A stretch of DNA of 64,000 bases from Camillea tinctor (lineage: Eukaryota > Ascomycota > Sordariomycetes > Xylariales > Xylariaceae): NCBI GenBank assembly GCA_022578605.1, contig MU394083.1:1-64000 (forward strand), in the 5' to 3' direction. Of this stretch, positions 32,688-42,693 are shown in pieces (the first letter of the stretch is position 1; every line of letters starts with the position of its first letter). The notes under the pieces were generated by a model that ran no database searches, was not told where the DNA came from, and was given only the letters and a program-made list of their open reading frames with translations. Made by a program: the position numbers and the translations under genes.

Positions 32688-34340
32688 TGATGCCGCCGTC
32701 CCCGCCCCAGCTGGGCTGTTCCCGTCCCTGCCTCAGCTGGGCCGGTCACCACCCCCACCCCAGCTGCGGTGGTCATAGCCTAGGTCCCCGCTAGGCGGCG
32801 GATATCTCCGCCCCCGCTGGGTGCTGGCTGCTTGCCTGGGCCCGAGTAGACGGGGTTCCCACTACTACTACTACTGTAGCTGGGGCTGCCGCTGCCGCTG
32901 TGCCATCTCCTTTGCCACTGGCTGCTTGCCTCTCGCGGCTCGACGAGGTGGGCGATCGACTCCCGCGACCGATGGAGTCCTCCTGGTACTGCTGCTGCAG
33001 CGGGATACAGCGACTTGACAACCGCAGCTGGGCCGGTCGCTGCCCCCGTTGCAGCTGGGGTGACCATCGCGTACATTCCAACCAGGCGGTTGGCGGTTCT
33101 ACCCCCAGCTTACTGGCTGCTTGCCTGGGCCGGGGTAGATGTGGTCGACACTACTACTACTACTGTAGCTGGGGCTGTGTCCGCCAGTCACTGACTGGCT
33201 TTATGCTCCAGCTCCGTGGTGCGTCCCCAGCTACCACAGCCCTAACCGTCTAATACAGGTTGGCTAGGGTGGTGCGTCCCCCTGGTGCATGCTCGTGGAC
33301 AGGCTAGTGGACAGGCTAGTCGGTAAGTAATGCTTTGCCTAGTAACTTTTGGAGTGCTAGAGCTGACGTTTCAACTAGATCTGCGGGTTATTCTCGAGGC
33401 CTTAACAGGCGGTTCGTTTGATGTTCTCATAACGAACGAAAATAAAAATAAAGAACACCTAATAAAGGTTGTTCAGGAGGAGGAAGAGGACTATGGTGTC
33501 GATGAAATTACCCAGATGAGTAATTTCCTAAAAAAAAAGAAGTAATACAATAATAGGGAGGTTGCAGGACTGAGTGTCCATCCAACCTACGCCTGAAGAG
33601 GGCCGGGAAGATCCAGACCCAGATACAGACGAGAGTAATTTCATAACAAAAGCTCATAAAGTGGTCGAGGGAGAAGAACAACGCCACAAGGCCGTGTGCC
33701 CAGAGAAACAAAACAATAATCCGGCCCGGTGTCAAGAAGGAAGACGAGGAGGAGGTGGCCGCGTGCCAAGCGAGAGGGGTGAGGTGGGTACCCGGATGAC
33801 GAGGTGCCCTCGGCGGGGATGACAAGGCAAGGGCCGCGTGCCAGCCAGACAGTTCCCTAGACGGGACCTCGATGACTGTCTAATAGGGGGCCCCTCGAGG
33901 AGGAGGAAAAGAAGCAAGGTGCGGCCGGGTGCCCGAAGCGAGAGAAAGAGAGGGCCGCGTGCCAAGGACGAAGAGGAGGCCAAGGCCAGTTCCCCAGAAG
34001 ACGACGACGACGACACTCTAATGGGGCCCCTCGAAGATAAGTAAAGAGACACGTGGGCCCCAGACGTCGCCGAGAATCGGGTTACGGGGGCGGCAAACAA
34101 ATACGGGGGCGTAGAGGCCGTCCTAAGTAACTTGGGGAGCGTCACCCTGGGGAGCAGGCTATCATCTCCGGGGCTGGGTGTATGCACATAGAGCGAAGAT
34201 CTCGGGGAGGTGGAGGACCTAGAGACCTAATATACAAAGACACGTTATGCTTCTTAAATCTACCGCAGGTATTTGTGCGTGAATGGTGAATGTGGAGTGA
34301 ATATAGGCAGTCAAGCCCTTTGCACTGTTTCTGGGCGTGT

Positions 34341-35115
34341 GATGTGAACATGAATTAGGGATGTGGAGCGACTAGTAAGTAACCTAGGACCTACTTTCCT
34401 CCTTTATTTTGGCCTAGATCTAGGCAACTCCTATGTGAGAGAATTAGAGCAAGAACAACGTTTGGTAGTGGAAGGAAGCATTAATAAAGATAAAGCCTTA
34501 GAAAGATCGATGAGGACAAGAAGAGGTGCAGGGGTAGGTGTGCCGATGATGATAGCCATAATAGCAGAAGTGGCAGAGGCTGCTTTGTTTAAGTATCTAC
34601 GGTGTGTTCTGAGTATACATTAGATAAAAATGGTTATTGACTGAAAGAAAGTTTTCGCTGTAGGAATATAAATAAATACTCTATAGCTTAAATACCAAGG
34701 CAATGGATACAATCCCAGGACATAAAATACTCCACGTGTAATCTGCAAACAGGTAAATTATATTTAGTATGTATCCTCCACCAACATTGCCCAAGCATAA
34801 AGTTTGGTACGTAGGGAACCTGCAACTCAAAAGATGATAAAAAACTCTGATGAGAACTTCACCACAGTCATTCCACTATATTATAATTTAGCTTATGCCT
34901 CAATAGCTATTAATCATAGGTTAGAATCATAATAGCTTATGTCACCCATATATCACGTATCCCTTTCTTTACAAGTCAACGGGATAGAACTCGAAGTATC
35001 ATCAACACAGTAGAGCGGTTCCATTCATTCAAATCTATATCATGAGTCAAACCTCCTCTATTTCTCCTCTTCTGTGTCGAAGATAATACAATGCCATCCA
35101 CCCATGGATTTTAAT
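34341..35115. other. Intergenic between the island and CCT6
   Basis: Returns to AT-rich composition. An 86-codon ORF at 34363-34623 has no recognisable domain. The last 100 bp should contain the CCT6 3' untranslated region. No further gene is seen. Confidence 0.4.
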
Positions 35116-37153
35116 CTACTCCTCAGGACCATCCATGCCCGGGCCCGGACCACCCTGTCGGCCCATCTGGCGTGCCTTGAGCATCTCGTCGCACAGCAGC
35201 AGATTCGAAGCGATACTCGAGGACGAGGCGACGCAGTTCCGCAGTACTCTGAAGGAGTCGTAGACGCCCTCGAGGGTGGGGTCCATGGGCTGGCCGGAAA
35301 CCAGGTCCATTCCCACGACATTGCCATCCGCGTGCTCGTCTTGGAGAGATGCAACTAGACAGATATTAATAACAAGTTAAATGAGAAATAAGAAAAGTAT
35401 TCTGCATAGGACAAACTTACGGGCATCCTGGATGTCATGGCCAGCATTCGCGGCAAGCGTCTTGGGAATAATCAGTAGCGCATCGGCGAACGCATCGACA
35501 CCCCACTTGGCCTTGCCCTTTATGGTCTTCTTGAAAGCATCGCTCTTCAGGTGAGCTGCGCAGGCAACCTGGAAAGCACCACCACCGGGAACCACACTCT
35601 TGTCTACGATCATGTTGTAGACGCTCCGCAGGCCATCCCGTACCGCATCGGTGATTTGTGTAATAGTGTGCGCGTTCGGACCCTTGATCATGAGCGTCAC
35701 CGACTTGGGGTCCTTCACCTCCTCGATAAAAGTGTACTTCTCCTCGCCCAGCTGCTGCTCGTATACCAGCCCAGCCCAGCCCAAGATGTCTGCGGATAGG
35801 TCGTCGACGCTGTTCTGCGCAATACCGCCGCAGATAAGCTGCAACCGTTCCATGTTTCTTCTCTTGGCTCTTCGCAGGGCGAAGATGCCGTTCTTTGCTA
35901 ATACGTCCAGCGACAGGGGGTCGATGCCCTTCTGGTTCACGATCACAAAGCTCTTCTTGGGGCCGTTTCCACAAACCTCCTTCTTCAGGTCCACAATTTT
36001 CTTCAGCTTGGCGTCGACGAAGCGGCGCTCGCTCTCTACCAGCTTGTCGCGCTGCTCGGCACTGGAGTAGAAGAAACCCGAGTTGATCTCCGACTTCTCG
36101 TATTCTAGACTGACGTTCATGGTCAGTATGTAAGCATTCTCCAGCCTCTTGGGCATATCGGGATGTCTAGCACCGTGGTCGAGCGCTAGGCCACGGATAA
36201 GCTGGGTGTCTGAAGCAGTGCGGTGCTGCATCTTCATAATCTCCACCATGTGTAGATCAGGCTTGGCGGGAGCTTGGTAGATAGCAAGGACGGCATCGAC
36301 GATATCGGGGGTCAGCTTCTGGGCCAGGTTGGAGTTCAGCTTGGTGGATAGGGAAGTGCGGGCGACGGAGAGAAGGAGTTCCCGGTCAACTTCCTTGGGT
36401 AGCTTGAATGAGTCGAGGAACTATATTCAGGGGTTTGGTTAGCGAGTTTGGGATGCTTAGAGGGGGCGACCAGAAGGAGTGGCCTGAGGAAGGTTTATAT
36501 AAGTGTGTATACCTTGAGGGACTCGTTCTTCGCAATCTCAAAACCTTCGGTTATAATTCGAGGGTGAAGGCCTTCTGCGATGTATCGGTCTGCCTGCTTT
36601 AGAAGTTCTCCCACCAGCAACACCACAGATGTTGTGCCGTCTCCGCAAATATCATCTTGTGCGGTGGCTGCTCGCGCAATCATAACGGCGGTGGGGTTCT
36701 GTATTTGCATTTCTCTCAAAAGAACGTTGCCATCTTTGGTGAGTTTGATCTGTAGGGTCGAATATCAGCTCGGGTGGTTCGAGGGGGAGGTGTGATAATA
36801 GGAGGAAGAAGTCTTGCTGTACCTGACCAGCACCATCGACGAGCCTAAGTAAAACCCCTATTAGTTTTATATATCCAAAAAAATAAAAAATATTTATATA
36901 TATATCGTGTGTGTATACATACATCTTTATCGTACCAAGAGGACCCAAGTTAGACTTGAGGACATCTTGTAAGCCCTCACCGGCGCTGATGTTCACTCGA
37001 AGAGCTTCACCCCGCCGCTGCAAGGATTAAGAAGAAGGTCAGTAGAGAAACATCACAATAATAATCAGGCATTTATTGCTAACAAGAGCATGGTAAACTG
37101 GGAAGACATACGCGGGATTCGGCCTTGGGATTGAGGAGTTGTGCAGCAGACAT
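35116..37153 (-). CDS. CCT6: T-complex protein 1 subunit zeta (CCT6), cytosolic chaperonin
   Basis: One of eight subunits of the TRiC/CCT ring, which folds actin, tubulin and other proteins in the cytosol with ATP. In coding order the exons are 37112-37153, 36923-37017, 36823-36844, 36513-36749, 35421-36420 and 35116-35354, joining in phase to 544 aa, the normal length. The start [14 protein letters not shown], the [20 protein letters not shown] segment, the ATPase motif CGDGTTS (residues 88-94) and the [15 protein letters not shown] segment are all typical of the zeta subunit. The third exon is only 22 nt. The codon for Met46 is split AT|G across the preceding intron, which confirms the join. 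The gene looks intact and is presumably constitutively expressed. Confidence 0.95.
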
Positions 37154-37912
37154 TTCGGGGTTAAAAGGTGGTTTATTAAGGGAAATGTTTTGGAGGAAAG
37201 TTGGTGAAAGCTGTGAAATGTCAATCACAGCTCGATCAACCTCTGAAGTTGGGCCTAGAGCTTTAAGGCGCGCTATCGCTATCTTCAACTTTTTTTCTGG
37301 TTTCCTAGCCTTGCAGAACTGTCTCCGGTCCGCTGCCAGCCGGTAAAAAAGACTAGTGTACATATTACTTGTAACCTACAGTACCTACCTACCCCACCAG
37401 CCCACCAACATTATCCATTACATAAGCTCCATTACATAAGCACTGCTCGAAGGTTATTAGGTATCACCCCACCATTTCGCAGTATGGTATGTACATAGTA
37501 ATAGTACCTACCTACATAGTACATAGTAGTTAGTAACTTGTAGACACCAAAATACCTAAACCACAAAGTGCTTTAAATTCGATAAAGGAATTTCCTCCGT
37601 ATAATATTCGGGTTTCCGTCCTAAATCTAAATCACTCCCTCAAGCAAAATCCATTAGTACATACAATTTCTGTGAACTAAAAACTTAAAATCGTATAACG
37701 AATAACCCAAGTCAATCCATCCATCCCTATAAGTCATCTCCCCCTTGTTTCCCCCCCCTGTTCCCATGTTCCCCTTCCCCCCCATTACCCCTTTTAACGC
37801 CGGCGTCCAAAATCACAAAAGTAATTCGTTATGTTAACTTCCAAGATTTAGTTGCATATTCCCTCCTTTCCCCCCTTTTTTCGTGTCCACTCAACACTAT
37901 ATCTCAAGCTCA
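37154..37912. other. CCT6 promoter and 3' region of the 2EXR gene
   Basis: About 760 bp lie between the CCT6 start and the stop of the next minus-strand gene. CTACCTACC/TACATAGTA repeats lie near 37380-37530, and C-rich runs at 37740-37795. No gene. Confidence 0.5.
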
Positions 37913-39244
37913 TCAAGCATAGTGTGTCCTGCGCCCAACCTTCAGTTCGGTGCTCAAGACCATGCGTCTCCGGTTGGAGATAACCTCCAACCCATCGAAC
38001 CGTCTCCCCTGGTTCCAGACGGTCGCTACGAACTCCCGCCAGCGCGAGCACAGGAACATGTCTGAGGCCGGCCATCGCTTTTCGAAGATGATCACCGGCC
38101 GTATCTTGGGCATCTGCTGCAGCAGATCCGCCACCATTCGATGATCTCGGTCCAGGTACCGCCGCCCGTTTTCGAATCCGAACTGTTTGTTCGTGAACAT
38201 GCTCGGGTGCATTTGCCTGGTCCCCAGTATGTGGCCCTGCAGCCAGTGCTCCTCGAACGCCGTCTTCAGGTCCCGGTCCCACTCGGCGTGCAGGTGTTTG
38301 AGCAGCCTCGCCGGCGTCTTGTGCACCACCCGGTTCTGGTTGAAGCAGTCGCTGTTGCGGATGTTTTCGAACGCCGGTCTGAGCAAGTCCGGCAGCCTCT
38401 TATCGTCCAGGTCCACCACGGCCGTCGAGTTTTTGCCGTATATGTCGAGGTCCTCTCCGCACTCGATGGTGATCAGGGAGAGGTAGAAGGTCTTGACGCC
38501 GTTGAAGCTCCCGTGCCTCACCAGGCGCTCGAACATCTCGTTGCACTCGCTTCCCCTGTACGGATCCTCGATCAACTCCAGGACGTTGGCCAGCACGGTG
38601 GCGCCGGCCAGTGCCCTCTCCCAGCCGGTCCACGAGTAGAGCACGCGGATGCTGGGCACGTAGAATATGTCACTGCGGCGATCAAACCACTCCTGGTGGA
38701 GGTGGCGGTGACGGCTATCGAAGAACCGGAACATGGTTCCCCGAGCGTGCAGCAGCGCTTGACACTCACTAGAGATCTCATATATGAGAGGCAGTTTGGT
38801 GGAGGGGAAGGACTTGGCATGGTTCGTGTAAGCTGCCTGGGTCCGGATGCAAACGATTCTAGGCTCCAGGGTCATTTCCCAAATAGCTACTCGCAGCTCT
38901 GGGGGGAGACGTCTAAACAGGCCGAATCGGTCTAGCGGTTGGCGTCTCTCCACAACGGCAAAAGGGACAGAACGACGGGTTGGAATATGAACGCCGAACA
39001 AGTTGGCCCTAAATCCATCGTTTGATGGTTTGTCCTCGACGAGGAGAGAGAACGCGCTACTAGGCGCAGCAAACACGGAAATGCTGGCGGTGTTCTTGGT
39101 AGGCACTTCAAGCTTGTATTGGGTATAATCCACGGTCATGGCCCTGGGTATGTGATGGGTTAACTCCCGAGATCTCTGGTGAGCACTTTCATCTGTCTCG
39201 TCCCGCGGGGGTATCCACATGCCGACGGGATTTGATGTTGCCAT
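37913..39244 (-). CDS. 2EXR domain-containing protein
   Basis: Single-exon 443-aa protein. The 2EXR signature (two EXR-like motifs common in fungal proteins of unknown role) lies at about residues 108-135: FGLFRRLPPELRVAIWEMTL, then EPRIVCI, followed by a helical segment with YEISSECQALL. No signal peptide or membrane segment is seen. The remainder is globular without a known domain. The start is chosen at MATSNPVGMW because it is the first ATG of the open frame. It shares a 1.07-kb divergent intergenic region with the prenylcysteine oxidase. Function unknown; such proteins often accompany HET-rich accessory repertoires. Confidence 0.8.
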   Translation of the reverse strand: MATSNPVGMWIPPRDETDESAHQRSRELTHHIPRAMTVDYTQYKLEVPTKNTASISVFAAPSSAFSLLVEDKPSNDGFRANLFGVHIPTRRSVPFAVVERRQPLDRFGLFRRLPPELRVAIWEMTLEPRIVCIRTQAAYTNHAKSFPSTKLPLIYEISSECQALLHARGTMFRFFDSRHRHLHQEWFDRRSDIFYVPSIRVLYSWTGWERALAGATVLANVLELIEDPYRGSECNEMFERLVRHGSFNGVKTFYLSLITIECGEDLDIYGKNSTAVVDLDDKRLPDLLRPAFENIRNSDCFNQNRVVHKTPARLLKHLHAEWDRDLKTAFEEHWLQGHILGTRQMHPSMFTNKQFGFENGRRYLDRDHRMVADLLQQMPKIRPVIIFEKRWPASDMFLCSRWREFVATVWNQGRRFDGLEVISNRRRMVLSTELKVGRRTHYA

Positions 39245-40312
39245 ATTGAACTAGAGAGACAAGGAAAGAGACCGAAGGGTAGAATTAGGTTGGTCAGTCA
39301 GCTTAACTGGGTTTTAGTCAGGTTGGGCTTTCACAACAGATTAGACAGAGAAAACGCGACGAAAAACACCCACGAAGCAGTTTTAACGAGGCAAAGATGG
39401 CAGAAAAAAAGATCACAAGATGTGTTTGCGTGATAGACGTCATGAACAAGCCAGGAAAAGAAAGAGGTTGGACCTTGAGAATTATTTATTTACCCCACGA
39501 GAATTGAGTGTAGGTTTCATATGCAACGGTCGAGCCAAAGCCAAAGCCTATTTGACGTGTACTAAATCTACGGTGAGGAGAGAGGAGCGTGGCCCTCCTA
39601 TTTGAGAGACGGGATTGACTTACACACCAGCCACAAACTTATTTTCCTTTTTTTTCTTTTTTTTTCAACTCTCTTTTACTTTTTCTTTTTTTTTTTCTTA
39701 TTGAATCAGGTGCTTGGTCTTTGCTTGATTGGCATAGATAGAAGGTTGGTATTGGCATTGGGTATGTACATAGGGACCTAATAACCTACGTGGGTAGGTG
39801 TGTACCAATGAAGTTGAACTGAGGTTCACCAGAAAGAGGCCAGGAAGAAGGTCGGATAGCGCGGTACTCGGGGGAGGGGCAGAATTTATTCATTGATCAC
39901 AGCAAGGTTACGTATATCTATAGGTACCCCACTAACCAACAACCCCACCATAATGAACCTACCTAACAACAAGACCTTCACTACCTAACTACCTAACAAA
40001 CCTACAGTGTGTGTGTGTGTTGTGCTGGTGTGTGTGTATGTGGCTTGGTTTAGTACTGCCAGATAAGTCCCCCCCCTTCCCCCCTGTTTACCTGCACTGG
40101 CTGCACTGGCTTACTTCCCCGTCAGGCCATTCATCTCCTTAATTTATGGATCTTCTCATTCCCATTCCCCCCCCTCCAGACAACGTCGACAGTTCATCAT
40201 CCAACTTTTTGTCATCTAATAAGCTTCAACTTAAAAAAAAAACTCTTTTTTTTCCCTTTCCCCTTTTGGACGTGTACGATGGTTTTTCCCATCGTATAAA
40301 AAGTAGAGCATC
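39245..40312. promoter_or_regulatory. Divergent intergenic region with homopolymer and GT tracts
   Basis: 1.07 kb between two outward-pointing genes, so it must carry both promoters. It contains T-rich runs at about 39640-39700, repeated ACCTAAC words near 39955-39999, an imperfect (GT)n tract at 40007-40041, C-runs, and an A-run followed by T/C at 40230-40265. No specific operator was recognised. Confidence 0.5.
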
Positions 40313-42482
40313 ATGTTTATTAATCGTTTATTTGCGTTGCCGTGTCTTTTCTCTCTGGTCACCTCTCAGGTTTCCGGATCGTCCGATGTCACCGCTCAAG
40401 GCCATAAGCATGTGAAGCATGTGAAGCAGGTTGCCATCATTGGTTAGTTGCCCATTTATTGTCAGGTCTAAGTCTATTTCCTTTCTGCGGATTTAGATAG
40501 AAAGACATCATGTGCTACCAACACTTATACTTATCAACAATTATTCTTATGACAATAAATTTATTTATTTCTTAGATAAGTATAATGCTGACTTACATTC
40601 TTTCCCATAGGCGCTGGTGCTGCTGGTTCATCGGCAGCTTACCATCTGCGCAAGTATGCCGATGAAGAGGACATCGTGCTCAATATCACCATGTTCGAGC
40701 GCACAGGTCGCATTGGTGGACGTACACTAACTGTCGACGTCTATGACAACCCGCTCGAACCTGTTGAGCTTGGTGCCTCCATCTTTGTTGAGGTAAACCA
40801 CATTCTGTACAATGCCACCCGGGACTTTGGCCTACCATTGAAGGACCCGGGCTCTGACGAGGACGGTATACTGGGCATCTGGGATGGTGAACGCTTTGTC
40901 TATCAGCAAGACTCACGCTCGTGGGGTGTAAGTCCTATTGCTTTTTTTTTTCCCCTATTCGCTTTCGTCTCTTAGTCTTTGTCCTTTTTTTTCATTGGGT
41001 TGTACCAATACGACTTATCCCAAATTTTGCTTTTCGGGCTCTCACCGCCCCTGAGGCCTTTTGCCGAACGACAGGGATAAGATATTAATCTACATCATAG
41101 TGGTGGAATATTGCGAAGCTTCTCTGGCAGTATGGTTCATCGCCATACTACACACGCCGCCTTGTTCAGGAGACAGTTGCTACCTTTCTCAAGCTTTACG
41201 AGGCACCGCAATTCCCATTTCGGTCCTTGTCTACACGGGCGTACGAACTCGGTCTCGTGAAGGTGACAGGTCTTACGGGAGAGCAATTCCTTACTGAGAA
41301 CAAGGTATATATACCCCCCATCAATCTGCCGCAATATGGTTCTGGTCTAATTGCTTTCCCCTATACTAAACCTTTTCTCTATAGCTCAATGGGGCCTTTG
41401 CACATGACATAGTTCAGGCAAGCACCCGTGTCAATTATGCATCTAACCTACCGTACATCCATGGTCTGGGGACTATGGTAGCCATGGCTCCCGAAGGTGC
41501 CGTCGCTGTGCAGGGAGGCAATTGGCGCATTTTCTCCCGCATGGTGGAAGCCTCGGGTGCACACGTCTACATGAACTCTCCGGTGACATCCATCAAGGCC
41601 GAAAAGGGCGAAAAGGGCTCTGATTCCCCCAAGTACAAGATCAAGACCGCGGCGGGCAATGACGTAGATGCTGAGAAGAAACACCATCCTCTCACCTTTG
41701 ACGATGTTGTTATTGCTGCCCCCTACCAATTCAGCAAGATCTCTCACGCCGAGAACCTGATGCACCCCATAGACAAGATCCCGTACGCGACCTTGCATGT
41801 AACCCTATTCGCCACGCCGTACCGGTTCAGCCCGGCCTTCTTCGGCCTCGAGCCCGGCACGGAAGTCCCCATCTCGGTGCTCACCACCCTAGGGCCCGAA
41901 GACGACCCCAGCGCCGGCGCCGGCAAGGCGGGCTTCTACTCGGCCACGCAGCTCAAGACGGTCACAAACCCGCGCACCCAGCGCACGGAGTACGTGTACA
42001 AGATCTTCTCACCCGAGAAAGTCACACCGGACTTCCTATCGCGCCTGCTCGGCGCCGAGGTGCCGGAGAACTTCGTCGGGAAGCCGCCCAAGGGCAAGGA
42101 TAGCGACGACGAGGCCGTCGTGCAGACCATCTCCTGGTACCACCCCACCGTGTTCCACCCGTACCCGCGCAAGCTCCCGCGCGTCACCTTCCAGGACCCC
42201 GTCCTCGGCGACGGCCTGTACTACACCTCCGGCATCGAGAGCTTCATCTCGACGATGGAGACCAGCGCGCTGATGGGCATGAACGTCGCGCGCCTGATCG
42301 TGGACGACTACTTGGGCGTCGCGGAGCCCGAGCCCGAAGAGCCCGAGCCCGCACCGCCGGTGGTGGTGCAGGTGGAAGATGCGGGGGCGCAGAACGTGTT
42401 GGCGGAGCAGCAGGAGAAGACGGCCGAGGAGTTCGGTCGCCCGGCATCGTCGTCTGGAGAGCAGGAAGAAGGAGAGCTCTAG
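40313..42482 (+). CDS. Prenylcysteine oxidase (prenylcysteine lyase), FAD-dependent
   Basis: FAD thioether oxidase that cleaves prenylcysteines released from degraded prenylated proteins to cysteine and an isoprenoid aldehyde, in the vacuole/lysosome or secretory route. Exons 40313-40442, 40611-40927, 41101-41304 and 41385-42482 join in phase to 582 aa. It has an N-terminal signal peptide (FINRLFALPCLFSLVTSQ). The Rossmann FAD motif at residues 44-49 is GAGAAG, with its first Gly codon split by intron 1. Next come FERTGRIGGRT, PVELGASIF, the WWNIAKLLWQYG block, GGNWRIF, and the terminal DGLYYTSGIESFISTMETS. The C-terminus is an acidic Glu-Pro tail of about 70 residues, not usual in the family core. 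The GC content rises sharply after about 41790. Confidence 0.92.
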
Positions 42483-42693
42483 GTTGGGTTAAACAAAGGG
42501 AATATTTGGATTAAAAGACTGTGACTATGGACTATGGATATAGCTATGGTTTTTTCTTTCTTTTTCTTTCTTTTTTCCTTTGGGGTTTGGTTTTGGTTTC
42601 TGGGTATTCCACCAACTTTTCCTTCCTCTCTCTCTCTCTCTCTATGTCGTCCGTAATTCTGGTTAGGCTAGGATAGGATAGGCAGTTTGCGCT
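42483..42693. terminator. Convergent 3' region with CT microsatellite
   Basis: 211 bp between two genes that end facing each other. It contains T/C-rich tracts and a (CT)9 run at 42626-42643. It probably holds the polyadenylation sites of both genes; no exact signal can be assigned. Confidence 0.4.

Larger units (their letters stand above)
30790..33180 (+). repeat. Satellite-like degenerate tandem units carrying the hairpins
   Basis: Units of roughly 150-350 bp repeat the order hairpin, GGTCC-GGATCGAC-AGCTGGGCG, then GAC-CYCGC-RCG and a CT/CG-rich tail. Examples start at about 31136, 32086, 32299, 32446 and 32596. The clearest pair is 32823-32888 and 33112-33177, about 66 bp at high identity and 290 bp apart. 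Both contain the hairpin and an (ACT)n-GTAGCTGGGGCTG stretch. The array probably grew by unequal crossing-over or slippage. Confidence 0.75.
25576..34340. repeat. GC-rich hairpin island: degenerate repeat array with conserved pentaloop hairpins
   Basis: About 8.8 kb, much richer in GC than both flanks and without a credible gene; the many overlapping ORFs on both strands merely reflect low stop-codon frequency. About 37 short inverted repeats share a five-base loop. TGCTT loops lie near 25976, 26272, 26460, 26623, 26757, 27716, 28047, 28473, 29714, 29963, 30483, 30600, 30801, 31144, 31456, 32091, 32307, 32453, 32603, 32829, 32933 and 33118. CGCGT loops lie near 29583, 29932, 30229, 30448, 30532, 31635, 31863, 33760, 33835 and 33956. 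Variants are TGCGT (26565, 31792), CGTGT (30199, 33693) and CGGGT (33926). All are in one orientation. Stems range from 2-3 to 13 pairs and differ in sequence while staying complementary. Exact TTCCTAA words recur eleven times. The right boundary is gradual, between about 33.3 and 34.3 kb. Confidence 0.8.

Noticed and set aside
30835..33253. Long overlapping ORFs on both strands (for example 30835-31296, 31950-32324, 32040-32585 minus)
   Set aside because: They lie in GC-rich repeats where stops are rare, overlap each other in several frames, repeat Pro/Ala/Gly-rich words derived from the DNA repeats, and lack any domain or splice support.
25576..34340. CRISPR-like array
   Set aside because: Fungal nuclear DNA; the repeats are very short, not regularly spaced, and the conserved part is a loop rather than a direct repeat with unique spacers.
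25576..34340. Helitron or mitochondrial GC-cluster insertion
   Set aside because: Helitrons end in one hairpin followed by CTRR and carry Rep/helicase in autonomous copies; neither pattern is consistent here. Mitochondrial GC clusters lie in AT-rich mitochondrial DNA, and no mitochondrial gene is seen.
33330..34623. Charged ORFs at 33330, 33574, 33838 and 34363
   Set aside because: Composition follows GA-rich DNA (strings of Glu, Lys, Arg); hairpin repeats continue through two of them; no start context or family motif.
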